Shown in pieces: positions 23,075-30,317 of a stretch of DNA of 50,237 nt. The DNA is from Lachnospiraceae bacterium (GTDB lineage: Bacteria > Bacillota > Clostridia > Lachnospirales > Lachnospiraceae): positions 1 to 50,237 of the forward strand of contig JAFZLB010000063.1 of assembly GCA_017551665.1 (NCBI GenBank), in the 5' to 3' direction. The position numbers and the translations under genes are program-made. How positions within the stretch are numbered: the stretch's first letter is position 1; the number at the start of each line of letters is the position of its first letter. A model generated the notes under the pieces. It ran no database searches and was not told the DNA's origin. It saw only the letters and a program-made list of their open reading frames with translations.

Positions 23075-24274
23075 ATGAAAATCATTTACATGAACTGGCA
23101 GAGCTTTTGCTCGGAGGACATGTTCGAAACGATCGGACGGATGCAGGAAGCGGGAGAGGACATCACGCTGGTCAAGTATCCGTTTGAAAAAACGGACAAG
23201 CGCCGCGACGAGGTCTTCGAAGAAAAGTTTGCGCAGACGCTTCGCGAAGAAAAAGCGGACATCGTTTTTTCCTTCAACTATTTTCCCGTCATTGCAGAGG
23301 CGGTGCACGCGGTCTTTGAGGAATGCGGCACGCACTATGTTTCCTGGGTCTACGACTGCCCGCACATTGTGCTGTATTCTTACACACTGATTTTTCCGAG
23401 CAACATCGTTTTTCTTTTTGATTCCGCCATGTACAAAACCTTTGCGTCGCAGGGCATCGAGACGGTGTACTATCTGCCGCTTGCGGCAAACGTCCGGCGC
23501 CTTGACGCGTTGCAGATCACGGGAGAGCTCTGGCAGAAGTACCAGGCGCGGATTTCCTTTGTCGGCGCGATGTACACGGAGAAGGGCACTTTCTATGACC
23601 GCATGGAAAAGGATCTGGCGCCTTACGCGAAGGGCTATCTCGAAGGGCTGATGCGCGCGCAGATGCAGGTGAACGGCATGAACTTTGTGGAAGAAGCCAT
23701 CACGCCGGTCATCGAAGCCTTTCTGCAAAAAGCGCTTCCCGTGCCGGGCAACGCGGACGGCGTGGAGACTGCGGCCTGGACATACGCGGAGTATTTCATC
23801 AACCGCAAGATCACGCAGACGGAACGCGCGGAGTTGTTGTCTGCCATCGGCGAACGCTTTCCGCTGGTGCTGTACACGCATGACAAAAGCTTTACGGCCA
23901 AGGGCGTGCAGACACGCGCCGCCATTGATTACTACGACACGATGCCGTACGTTTTCAAGTGCTCCGACATCAACTTGAACATCGCGCTGCGTTCCATCAC
24001 GAACGGCATTCCGCTGCGCGCGTTTGACATCATGGGCGCGGGCGGATTTCTTCTGACATCGTACCAGCCGGACATGGAATTCTTTTTCACGGCGGGAGAG
24101 GATTACGTTTATTACGAGAGCAAAGAGGACCTGTTACAAAAAATCGATTACTATCTGACGCATGAAAGTGAACGGAAGGAGATCGCGGAAAACGCGCGCG
24201 AAAAAATCGCGGAAGCGCACACATTTGACCATCGTCTGCGTGAAATACTAGATGTTGTGTCAACAAAAAAATGA
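23075..24274 (+). CDS. CgeB/DUF3880-like glycosyltransferase
   Basis: A 399-residue GT-B type protein. The N-terminal DUF3880 half contains ADIVFSFNYFPVIAEAV and HYVSWVYDCPH. The C-terminal Glycos_transf_1_2 half contains YVFKCSDINLNIALRSITNG, the nucleotide-sugar loop PLRAFDIMGAGGFLLTSYQPD and a C-terminal HTFDHRLREIL typical of spore-coat CgeB and related enzymes. It lies seven bases after the GT2 fusion, so the two likely modify the same acceptor. Other Lachnospiraceae carry such a pair beside flagellar genes, and the FliD-like gene is nearby here. Donor sugar and acceptor are unknown. Confidence 0.8.
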   Translation: MKIIYMNWQSFCSEDMFETIGRMQEAGEDITLVKYPFEKTDKRRDEVFEEKFAQTLREEKADIVFSFNYFPVIAEAVHAVFEECGTHYVSWVYDCPHIVLYSYTLIFPSNIVFLFDSAMYKTFASQGIETVYYLPLAANVRRLDALQITGELWQKYQARISFVGAMYTEKGTFYDRMEKDLAPYAKGYLEGLMRAQMQVNGMNFVEEAITPVIEAFLQKALPVPGNADGVETAAWTYAEYFINRKITQTERAELLSAIGERFPLVLYTHDKSFTAKGVQTRAAIDYYDTMPYVFKCSDINLNIALRSITNGIPLRAFDIMGAGGFLLTSYQPDMEFFFTAGEDYVYYESKEDLLQKIDYYLTHESERKEIAENAREKIAEAHTFDHRLREILDVVSTKK

Positions 24275-24303
24275 AACGGAATATACTGTATTAAAAAAAG
24301 TTA

Positions 24304-24332
24304 TTGACGAAAAATCGTTCATGTATTATACT
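24304..24332 (+). promoter_or_regulatory. Promoter of the small HTH regulator gene
   Basis: TTGACG (24304-24309), a 17-base spacer and TATACT (24327-24332). Predicted leader of about 95 bases. Confidence 0.75.
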
Positions 24333-24432
24333 ACTCATTGTCTAAAGCATTTGTAAATGCTAACGGAATACCATTAACGGACAATGCCGGACGCGGAACA
24401 AGCCGCGCCGATCACGGGAGAACGTATCATAC

Positions 24433-24765
24433 ATGAATAAAGCTGAAATCCTGAAAACAGAAATCCTCAGACAGTACAAAAGCATCCGTCAGTTTGCGAT
24501 GGAGATGAAGATTCCGTATTCCACGCTGGTCACGGCGCTGGACCGCGGCATCGAGGGCATGGCCTACGGCACGGTCATTATGATGTGCGACCGCCTGAAC
24601 TTAAACCCGGTGGACTTCACGCCGCTGGAAGAAGGCGCGAACCTCGGCGGCAAGATCGTGGAGAACCGCGTCATGCAGGAGTATGTCAAGCTCAACAAGA
24701 TCGGCAGGAAAAAGATTCTGGAATACATGCAGGATCTGGTGCTGCTGGACAAATATCAGACATGA
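24433..24765 (+). CDS. Small XRE-like helix-turn-helix protein
   Basis: A 110-residue protein whose N-terminal half is a Cro/C1-type HTH: LRQYKSIRQFAMEMKIPYST (helix 2, turn), then LVTALDRGIEGM (recognition helix) and VIMMCDRLNLNPVDF, which is the usual end of an XRE domain. The C-terminal part ends in a helix EYVKLNKIGRKKILEYMQDL, perhaps for dimerisation. It has its own strong promoter and a perfect terminator. It lies between the glycosyltransferases and the FliD-like gene and may regulate either. The target is unknown. Confidence 0.78.
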   Translation: MNKAEILKTEILRQYKSIRQFAMEMKIPYSTLVTALDRGIEGMAYGTVIMMCDRLNLNPVDFTPLEEGANLGGKIVENRVMQEYVKLNKIGRKKILEYMQDLVLLDKYQT

Positions 24766-24767
24766 AA

Positions 24768-24798
24768 AAAAGCCCGCCGGTTTCGCCGGCGGGCTTTT
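24768..24798. terminator. Bidirectional intrinsic terminator
   Basis: Perfect 13-base arms AAAAGCCCGCCGG and CCGGCGGGCTTTT with a TTTCG loop, shared by the converging HTH gene and FliD-like gene. Confidence 0.93.
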
Positions 24799-24810
24799 CG
24801 TTAGGTTCTC

Positions 24811-26115
24811 TTAGCAGTAATTATTGAACAACATGCCGCTGTACTCACTTGTGATGTACGGGTTCGGCGGCGCGGCCTTCTCCGGATTCTTGTACGCCAC
24901 CACCGGTCTTGTGATGTACTGCATCGGGTCAAGGGAAACGCTCTTTGCCATGCTGTACAGCGACTGTGCCAGCGCTCTCACCGGCTTCATCTGCTCCGCC
25001 AGCTTGTCGTCCGGAATCTCCGCGGCGGCGTGCAGCTTTTCTTCGTCCACCGCAAGCTTTCCGTCTTCGTCGATCGAAATACCCGCCGGAAGCTCGTCGC
25101 CGCTTAAGGCGTTCTTCGCGGCGTGGATCGTTTCGTTCAGGATCTTGCCGGTCATGAAGTGTCCGGAACCGATGCCCTGGACATTCGTCAGGAACTCGTT
25201 GTATCCGCCCACAAGATCGTGCACATGCTCGATCAGGGAATCCTGCTTGTTCTTGACGCCGATGAGCGCCTCGCCGTATTCGCCGCTGACCTGCTTTAAG
25301 TTCAACTCATAGGTACGGGACACCGTGAAGTGGTTGGAGCCGGAGGTGTGCGTCGTGCCGTTGATCTTGAACTGCGCGTCGGAGGCATTCTGCTCAATCC
25401 GGTCGAGTCCGAAATATTCCACCGTGCCCTTCGCGCCGGATTCGGATTCTTCCGTGATGGAGAACTGCTCGCTCTTGCCCGGCGGAAGACCTGTCTTGCG
25501 GGAGGTCAGTGTCAGCGCGCCCGCACCCTTTTCGTCCGTTTCCACCTTGGCGTCCAGACCGATGCCGGCCTTGTTGATCAGCCTTGTCAGTCTGTCCTGC
25601 ACGTCGCGGTTGGAGTCACCGGGTTTGACGGCGTATTGCAACTCGTATGCCTGCTCGCCCATGCGGATGTTGAACGCGTAATTGCCGGGCGCGAGTCTCA
25701 CGATGCTGTCCGGAAGCGCCTTGCCCTTGTTCTTCTGGTTTGTGGCCAGGTGCTCCACGCGGACGGTGAAGGAAGGGGGCTCTTCGTCGCCGTCGCCGAT
25801 GTATTCGGCCTCGACGTAGTCAGGGTTGGAAGAGTATGCGGAACGCGAAGAAAGCGCCTTTTCGCGGCCGATTTCGCCGAGAGAAGACAACTGGTGCTGC
25901 AACGCACGCGCCTGTTCCTTCAGATCGATCGCATCTGTTTCCGCGTGGTCGTCGCGGTTCATCAGATAGACCGGATTCTTCTGGCTGGATTTGACGATAG
26001 AGCGATAGATGTTACGCAGATCATCCTTCTTGTGGGTGTCGCTCTGCGTAGCTTCTCTCGACTTGTACGTCGTCAGATAATGATTGTATACACCGCTTAA
26101 CAGTATACCTGCCAT
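24811..26115 (-). CDS. FliD-related (flagellar filament cap-like) protein
   Basis: A 434-residue protein that starts MAGILLSGVYNHYLTTY and has DTHKKDDLRNIYRSIVKSSQ, a pattern of Lachnospiraceae proteins related to the flagellar hook-associated protein 2. A central beta-rich part contains TLTSRKTGLPPG. The C-terminal half (VGGYNEFLTNVQGIGSG, ISIDEDGKLAVDEEKL) resembles the FliD C-terminal domain, where DGKLxxDxxKL is typical. The ATG at 26115 follows AGGAGG at about nine bases. It lacks the usual second Val-rich amphipathic helix at the N-terminus, so it may not cap filaments. The gene is monocistronic with its own promoter. No other flagellar gene is in the window. Confidence 0.7.
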   Translation of the reverse strand: MAGILLSGVYNHYLTTYKSREATQSDTHKKDDLRNIYRSIVKSSQKNPVYLMNRDDHAETDAIDLKEQARALQHQLSSLGEIGREKALSSRSAYSSNPDYVEAEYIGDGDEEPPSFTVRVEHLATNQKNKGKALPDSIVRLAPGNYAFNIRMGEQAYELQYAVKPGDSNRDVQDRLTRLINKAGIGLDAKVETDEKGAGALTLTSRKTGLPPGKSEQFSITEESESGAKGTVEYFGLDRIEQNASDAQFKINGTTHTSGSNHFTVSRTYELNLKQVSGEYGEALIGVKNKQDSLIEHVHDLVGGYNEFLTNVQGIGSGHFMTGKILNETIHAAKNALSGDELPAGISIDEDGKLAVDEEKLHAAAEIPDDKLAEQMKPVRALAQSLYSMAKSVSLDPMQYITRPVVAYKNPEKAAPPNPYITSEYSGMLFNNYC

Positions 26116-26531
26116 CCCCGATGCCCTCCTTTCTTCCTTGAAATTGCGGGTTTTTCCAGCCTCTCCCTGGCACCCGCAGGGCTTCAAAGATTATTTGGTA
26201 AGTCTATGTTACACCATTTTTGATCATTTTGCAAGCGAATCTATCAAATAAACTATAAAACAATTTTATCAAGATTCGTTTTATGATACCATGTGGGTAC
26301 AATGACCCTGTAACATATACTTTCTCGCTATCTATATCGGCAAAAGCTTCATTCTATATTAGTATAAAAGCAAAAAAAAACAGGCATTTTGCCCTGAATA
26401 ATGCACAAAAATTCGACCGAAAAACTGGTAAATTTCACGTTTTTTCTTTCTTATGCGCGGGAAACGTGCTAAACTGGTAAAAAAGCGGTTTTTGCCGCGG
26501 TTTTCACATCTGTTTTGACGGGAGGAATGAC
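26116..26531. other. Divergent AT-rich intergenic region with both promoters
   Basis: About 415 bases between the divergent FliD-like and Cof-type HAD genes. It contains the minus-strand promoter, a poly-A tract near 26372, two copies of AAACTGGTAAA (26422-26432 and 26471-26481) and the inverted pair CACGTTT/AAACGTG (26436-26442 and 26462-26468) between them. No gene is visible. Confidence 0.7.
26206..26234 (-). promoter_or_regulatory. Promoter of the FliD-like gene
   Basis: On the minus strand TTGCAA (26229-26234), a 17-base spacer and TAACAT (26206-26211). This is a vegetative-type promoter; I see no sigma-28 type sequence. Confidence 0.6.
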
Positions 26532-27347
26532 TTGAAAATACTGTTTACCGATCTGGACGGCACGTTTTTGGCCGACGACAAACAGCTTTGTGCGCGCAAC
26601 CGCGAGGCTGTCGACCGGATGCTCGCGGCCGGCCATAAGGTGGTTTTGATCTCCGGGCGCAGCGTGGACAGCGTGCTCGCGCTTGCGAAGCGCCTGCAGC
26701 TGCCGCGGGAGGGCGGATACATTGTCGGCTTTAACGGGGCGCAGATCGCGGACGCGCTGACGGAGGAGCGGCTGTTCCGCGCGGGGCTTTCCGCCGATCT
26801 CGTGCGGAAGCTCTTTGCGGACGCCCACGCCGCGGGGATTCATCCGCAGGCCTACGACGACCGCCAGGTCGTGGCGGAGCGCGAGACGGACGCTTTGAAG
26901 CGCTACTGCGAGGTCATCCGGATGGATTACACGGTCTGCGATGACGCCGCGGCATATCTTACGGAAGCAGGCGTCGAGACGAGCAAGCTTCTGATGATCG
27001 ATTATGAGGATCACGAGAGGCTGGAAGCCTTCCGGCAGCAGCTCATGGAGCGCTACGGCGAGGTCATCGACACCTTTTATTCCAACACGGCCTTCTGCGA
27101 GGTCGTGCCGAAGGGGATCAACAAGGGCGTCGCGGTGCAGGAGCTTTGCCGCATGCTGGACGTGCCCCTCGAAGACACCGTCGGCGCGGGCGACGAGATG
27201 AACGACATTCCGCTGCTCATCGCGACCGGCGTCGGCTGCGCGGTGGCCAACGCGAAGGACGAGGTCAAAGCCGCCGCGGATTACGTTACCTCGGCGGACA
27301 ACAACGCCGGGGCGGTGGCGGAGATGATTGAGAAGTTCATACTGTGA
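26532..27347 (+). CDS. Cof-type HAD-family phosphatase
   Basis: A 271-residue phosphatase of the HAD IIB (Cof/YidA) type. Motif I is FTDLDGTF with the nucleophilic Asp, motif II VLISGR, motif III lysine in EVVPKGINKGVAV and motif IV VGAGDEMNDIPLL; the large C2 cap lies between II and III. The start is TTG at 26532, five bases behind GGAGGA. These enzymes dephosphorylate sugar phosphates and similar metabolites; the specific substrate cannot be read. It is followed by repeats and then a second HAD gene. Confidence 0.9.
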   Translation: MKILFTDLDGTFLADDKQLCARNREAVDRMLAAGHKVVLISGRSVDSVLALAKRLQLPREGGYIVGFNGAQIADALTEERLFRAGLSADLVRKLFADAHAAGIHPQAYDDRQVVAERETDALKRYCEVIRMDYTVCDDAAAYLTEAGVETSKLLMIDYEDHERLEAFRQQLMERYGEVIDTFYSNTAFCEVVPKGINKGVAVQELCRMLDVPLEDTVGAGDEMNDIPLLIATGVGCAVANAKDEVKAAADYVTSADNNAGAVAEMIEKFIL

Positions 27348-27404
27348 GCCGCCGCGGTTGGGGGCTGTGAACGTGCTGCTGAATTGTGAGCCGCCTGCCT
27401 CGGC

Positions 27405-27515
27405 GTCGTATGCATCCGCTTCGCTCCGGTTGCGCCGGACACTCCGCCGAGCCTGTAGTCTCGGCTCCATGGCGCAAAATCGCTTAGCGGAAAGCATACG
27501 GCCGCCGGGCGCGGC
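27405..27515. repeat. Palindromic element, family 1, copy D (intergenic)
   Basis: Outer arms GTATGCATCCGCT (27408-27420) and AGCGGAAAGCATAC (27486-27499), middle stem TTGCGCC/GGCGCAA, inner stem GCCGAG/CTCGGC and the edge CCGCCGGGCGCGGCGG. It differs from coding copy C by one missing base in the arm (GCGATTTTGCGCC against GCGGCTTTTGCGCC), which would break the frame used by A, B and C. Confidence 0.9.
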
Positions 27516-27540
27516 GGAATGTACATTCGTGCGCGCAAGT

Positions 27541-27637
27541 GATGCTTGCAAACACAAGATGCGATTATTTGCCGCGGAATCGAGACCTAGGCTCGATGGA
27601 GCGTTTGGCAAAACGGAGCATCGGTGTTTGCAACATC
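27541..27637. repeat. Palindromic element E, same architecture, diverged sequence
   Basis: Three nested stems: outer GATGCTTGCAAACAC..GATGC (27541-27562) against GCATCGGTGTTTGCAACATC (27618-27637), middle TTTGCC/GGCAAA (27568-27573, 27607-27612) and inner ATCGAG/CTCGAT (27579-27584, 27592-27597) around ACCTAGG. The core resembles the CGAGACTACAGGCTCG core of family 1. Confidence 0.75.
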
Positions 27638-27658
27638 ACGCAGCAGCACGTGCACGAT
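27627..27658 (+). repeat. Short repeat upstream of the NagD-like gene (also at 41207-41239)
   Basis: The sequence ACATCACGCAGCAGCACGTG and its flanks recur as ACATCACGCAGCGGCACGTA upstream of the FkbH-like gene, with TTTGC before and CAC.AT after in both. Confidence 0.6.
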
Positions 27659-27691
27659 CGAGGCAGACGGTTGAACACCTTGGAGGTAGCC

Positions 27692-28483
27692 ATGGATAAA
27701 GCTGATGTTCTGCGCGGGGTAAGGTTGTTTGTTCTTGATCTTGACGGGACGGTATATCTCGGTGAGGAGTTGATTGAAGGTGCGGACGGGTTTATTTCTG
27801 CGCTGCAGGAGGACGAGACGCGGGATTTCGTGTTCTTTACGAATAACGCCTCGCGGGTGCCTTCGTTTTATGTGGAGAAGCTGCGGCGGCTGGGGATTTT
27901 CGTGGAAGAATCACGGATTCTCACGGCGGGCGATGTGACGGCGGCCTATCTGCGGGAGACATATCCCGGCGGACGCGTGCTGCTGAACGGCACACCGATC
28001 CTGGAAGAGAACTGGCGCGCGAAGGGGATCCGCCTCGTGGAAGAAGCGCCGGATGTCTGCGTGCAGAGCTTTGACACGACGCTGACCTACGAAAAGCTGG
28101 AGCGCATCTGCCGCTATGTCCGGCAGGGCGTTCCCTTCCTGGCCACCCACATGGACACAAACTGTCCCACGGAGGACGGCTACATCCCGGACTGCGGCGC
28201 GATGTGCGCGCTGATCACGGAGTCCACGGGCGTGAAACCGCGCTATTTCGGCAAACCATTTGCGGAAACCGTGGAAACAATCGAGCGGATTTGCAACGTC
28301 CGTCGCGAGGACATGGCCTTCGTCGGCGACCGCCTCTACACGGATGTCGCCACCGGCGTGCGCAATGGCGCGAAGGGATTTCTCGTCCTGAGCGGCGAGG
28401 CGGACATGGACACCGTCCGCAGCTCCGATGTCGCCCCGACGGCAATCTACGCGTCGCTGGCGGAGATGCGGGAGTATCTGTGA
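27692..28483 (+). CDS. NagD-like HAD-family phosphatase
   Basis: A 263-residue HAD IIA hydrolase (NagD/p-nitrophenylphosphatase type). Motif I LFVLDLDGTVYLG, motif II FFTNNAS, the cap domain with THMDTNCPTEDGYIPD and GAMCALI, then motif III lysine in YFGKPF and motif IV AFVGDRLYTDVATG are all present. The ATG at 27692 follows TTGGAGG. The last 123 bp of this gene (28361-28483) are repeated at 40005-40127, marking the left edge of the accessory island. The substrate is probably a small phosphate ester. Confidence 0.9.
   Translation: MDKADVLRGVRLFVLDLDGTVYLGEELIEGADGFISALQEDETRDFVFFTNNASRVPSFYVEKLRRLGIFVEESRILTAGDVTAAYLRETYPGGRVLLNGTPILEENWRAKGIRLVEEAPDVCVQSFDTTLTYEKLERICRYVRQGVPFLATHMDTNCPTEDGYIPDCGAMCALITESTGVKPRYFGKPFAETVETIERICNVRREDMAFVGDRLYTDVATGVRNGAKGFLVLSGEADMDTVRSSDVAPTAIYASLAEMREYL
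28361..28483 (+). repeat. Left copy of the 123-bp direct repeat flanking the island
   Basis: The 3' end of the NagD-like gene. It matches 40005-40127 base for base except for five substitutions, with no gaps, and both copies end exactly at the stop codon. Confidence 0.93.
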
Positions 28484-28513
28484 CCGGCGGGCGCGAAGAA
28501 AAATGAAAACATC

Positions 28514-28542
28514 TTGAATAATACACCCAATGGGTGTATTAT
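28514..28542 (+). promoter_or_regulatory. Promoter overlapped by a perfect operator palindrome (toxin-antitoxin)
   Basis: TTGAAT (28514-28519), a 17-base spacer and TATTAT (28537-28542). The inverted repeat ATAATACACCC (28518-28528) / GGGTGTATTAT (28532-28542) with an AAT centre covers the end of the -35, the spacer and the -10, so a bound dimer would block polymerase. This fits autorepression by the HTH antitoxin encoded next. Confidence 0.75.
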
Positions 28543-28560
28543 CGTTATGAGGTGATTTCA

Positions 28561-29211
28561 ATGCTTATTCGTGATATGAGAACACAACTTGGAGATACAC
28601 AAAGCGAATTTGCCGCAAGGTATCAGATTCCTTTTCGCACGGTTCAAAACTGGGAAGCGGGCATCCGGACGCCGCCGGCCTATGTGTTGGCGCTGTTGGA
28701 ACAGCGCATCCGGGAGGATCTTGTCAATCGGAAGACGGTTGCGTTGCCTGCGTATGATCCGAAGAAGCCTGATCTCCCGAAGCGTGGCGATTATATCGGG
28801 GCGCGTTCCTGGCTGAAGGCGATTCGGGCGTGTTTCCCGGAAGAGATCGTATTTGCACTGGATGACGCTCTGATGTGTCAGGGGAGTTTTGGCGGTCACA
28901 GCGATGAATATGTGGTTTGGGTGTATGGGGATAATCACGCGACGCGCTATAACGGCGTTGTCGTATTGGGGAACCACATCAGCCCGCGCTGTGTCAGAGA
29001 AGAGGACGGACTGAAGTTTACGGATTTTAACAGAACGCTTTCCGATGCGCTTGCAAACGAATCTATTTTGGACATGCAGGGGATTACCGAAGCGCTCAGT
29101 AAGTATTACTATTCCAACAACGAGAGCCTGGAGGGTGTTTTTGTCGCGCCTGAATATCAGGAACGATTTGAGACGCTTGTCGATGAGGCCATGGATTACT
29201 ACAACAGTTAA
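28561..29211 (+). CDS. HTH antitoxin-type regulator (AbiEi-like partner)
   Basis: A 216-residue protein with an N-terminal XRE-type HTH (IRDMRTQLGDTQSEFAARY, then IPFRTVQNWEAGIRTPPAY) and a C-terminal domain of about 130 residues with no family I recognise (ARSWLKAIRACFPEEIVFAL). GAGGTG lies eight bases before the ATG at 28561. It is followed eleven bases later by a nucleotidyltransferase toxin gene, and its promoter is covered by a palindrome. By analogy with AbiE-type type IV systems it should counteract the toxin and repress the operon. It is the first gene inside the island. Confidence 0.75.
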   Translation: MLIRDMRTQLGDTQSEFAARYQIPFRTVQNWEAGIRTPPAYVLALLEQRIREDLVNRKTVALPAYDPKKPDLPKRGDYIGARSWLKAIRACFPEEIVFALDDALMCQGSFGGHSDEYVVWVYGDNHATRYNGVVVLGNHISPRCVREEDGLKFTDFNRTLSDALANESILDMQGITEALSKYYYSNNESLEGVFVAPEYQERFETLVDEAMDYYNS

Positions 29212-29222
29212 GACGAGGGCGT

Positions 29223-29930
29223 ATGAACATCACGGCAGAAGAAAAACGAATGTATGAAGTAATGAAGGCGGTGTACGACAGCGGCATCCCGATCAGCTTT
29301 AAGGGCTCGATGGTGTTGAAAGCGTGCTTGCTGGAGGCAGGATATACGAAAGATACCCGTCACACGGTTGATATAGACGCCAACTGGTATTCTGATGAGC
29401 CTCCGACCGGAGAGCATTTGACAGAATCCCTTCAAAAGGCGATTTCAGACAGCGGCATCGACCTCGTTGTACGTCTTTACAGAATGTACGGAGAAGGACG
29501 TTCTGCGGGATTTGAACTGTCAGACGCGGATTCCGGAGAAATCCTTTTTACCTTCGATTTGGATGTGAACCGTCCGGCACAACCGACAAAGATTTACGAG
29601 GTGGCCGGGTTCCGTTTTAGCGGTGTCGCACCGGTTCAGATCATTGCCGATAAGGTGGTTGTTGTGTCCTCCGATAAGGTGTTTCGAAGAATAAAGGACG
29701 TGGTTGATTTGTACTATCTCTCGCATGCGTTTTCATTTGACCGTAAAAACGTTCTGGAAACCATAAGGAACAGCCAAAAAACACTGGATACATTCCGTGG
29801 ATTTCTTCACCGGCCCGACGACCTGAGACAGGCGTATGAAAAATTCCGCTTTGCAGGGGATGTGAGAAAGCCGCCGTTTGATGAAGTTTATCAGGCGGTT
29901 AAGTCGTTCATCCAAACGATGATGCAGTGA
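29223..29930 (+). CDS. AbiEii/MenT-like nucleotidyltransferase toxin
   Basis: A 235-residue protein of the AbiEii/AbiGii toxin type. The nucleotidyltransferase signature is visible as FKGSMVLKACL (G28-S29) followed by RHTVDIDANW (metal ligands D50 and D52), then the third acidic strand FTFDLDVN and a C-terminal helical part with KDVVDLYYLS, which is typical of the family. Members transfer nucleotides to tRNA or other targets and stop growth, often in phage defence. It lies directly after the HTH gene in one operon. Typical AbiEii proteins are nearer 300 residues, so this is a compact version. Confidence 0.8.
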   Translation: MNITAEEKRMYEVMKAVYDSGIPISFKGSMVLKACLLEAGYTKDTRHTVDIDANWYSDEPPTGEHLTESLQKAISDSGIDLVVRLYRMYGEGRSAGFELSDADSGEILFTFDLDVNRPAQPTKIYEVAGFRFSGVAPVQIIADKVVVVSSDKVFRRIKDVVDLYYLSHAFSFDRKNVLETIRNSQKTLDTFRGFLHRPDDLRQAYEKFRFAGDVRKPPFDEVYQAVKSFIQTMMQ

Positions 29931-29934
29931 AAAA

Positions 29935-30138
29935 CTATGATTCCTTTACATGAGTAATAATATCTTCGATTCTGCAATCCAGAATATTGCAGAGCGTATC
30001 CAGCGTATGCGTGCTGACATTGGCGTTGGCGCGTAAGCGCGACAACTGCCCGGCGCTGATGTGGAATTCATTTATGAGCCTGTACTGGGTAATCTTCTTT
30101 TTGCGCAACGTCTCCCATAGCTTATCGTAAACAATCAC
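29935..30138 (-). CDS. Small XRE-family repressor
   Basis: A 67-residue protein that is little more than a Cro/C1 HTH: WETLRKKKITQYRLINEFHI, SAGQLSRLRANANVSTHTLDT and LCNILDCRIEDII. GTG at 30138 has GAGGT seven bases upstream; TTG at 30162 is an in-frame alternative without such a site. The gene is divergent from the PASTA gene, with a perfect 24-bp palindrome between them, so it probably represses that promoter and perhaps its own. Confidence 0.78.
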   Translation of the reverse strand: MIVYDKLWETLRKKKITQYRLINEFHISAGQLSRLRANANVSTHTLDTLCNILDCRIEDIITHVKES

Positions 30139-30168
30139 AGAAATAACCTCGTTGTAAATCAATCCCTA

Positions 30169-30223
30169 TTGAAATGATAGCCGTATTTTGCTAACATAGA
30201 TATTAGCCATAAGTGGCTAATAT
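30169..30223 (+). promoter_or_regulatory. Promoter and start-site operator of the PASTA operon
   Basis: TTGAAA (30169-30174), a 17-base spacer and TAACAT (30192-30197) with TG at 30189-30190. The expected transcription start (about 30204) lies inside the inverted repeat ATATTAGCCA (30200-30209) / TGGCTAATAT (30214-30223). The HTH gene on the other strand is the obvious candidate repressor. Confidence 0.75.
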
Positions 30224-30317
30224 AAGTATTGATTTGTTTTGGCAAGAAGTTGTAGTGATTGGCGGAAAATACTGGTCTTTCGTCAATCGATTAAAGGGGT
30301 TGATTAGGAGGTTTGCA

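Larger units (their letters stand above)
27348..27691. other. Repeat-filled gap between the two HAD genes
   Basis: No gene is supported. The gap holds one family-1 palindrome (copy D), a related palindrome (E) and, just before the ribosome-binding site of the second HAD gene, a 32-base sequence that recurs upstream of the FkbH-like gene. Confidence 0.7.

Noticed and set aside
27539-27691. N-terminal extension of the NagD-like HAD protein through palindrome E
   Set aside because: The frame is open, but a strong TTGGAGG site and the normal family start are at 27692; the extension would be repeat-encoded and has no homologous feature.
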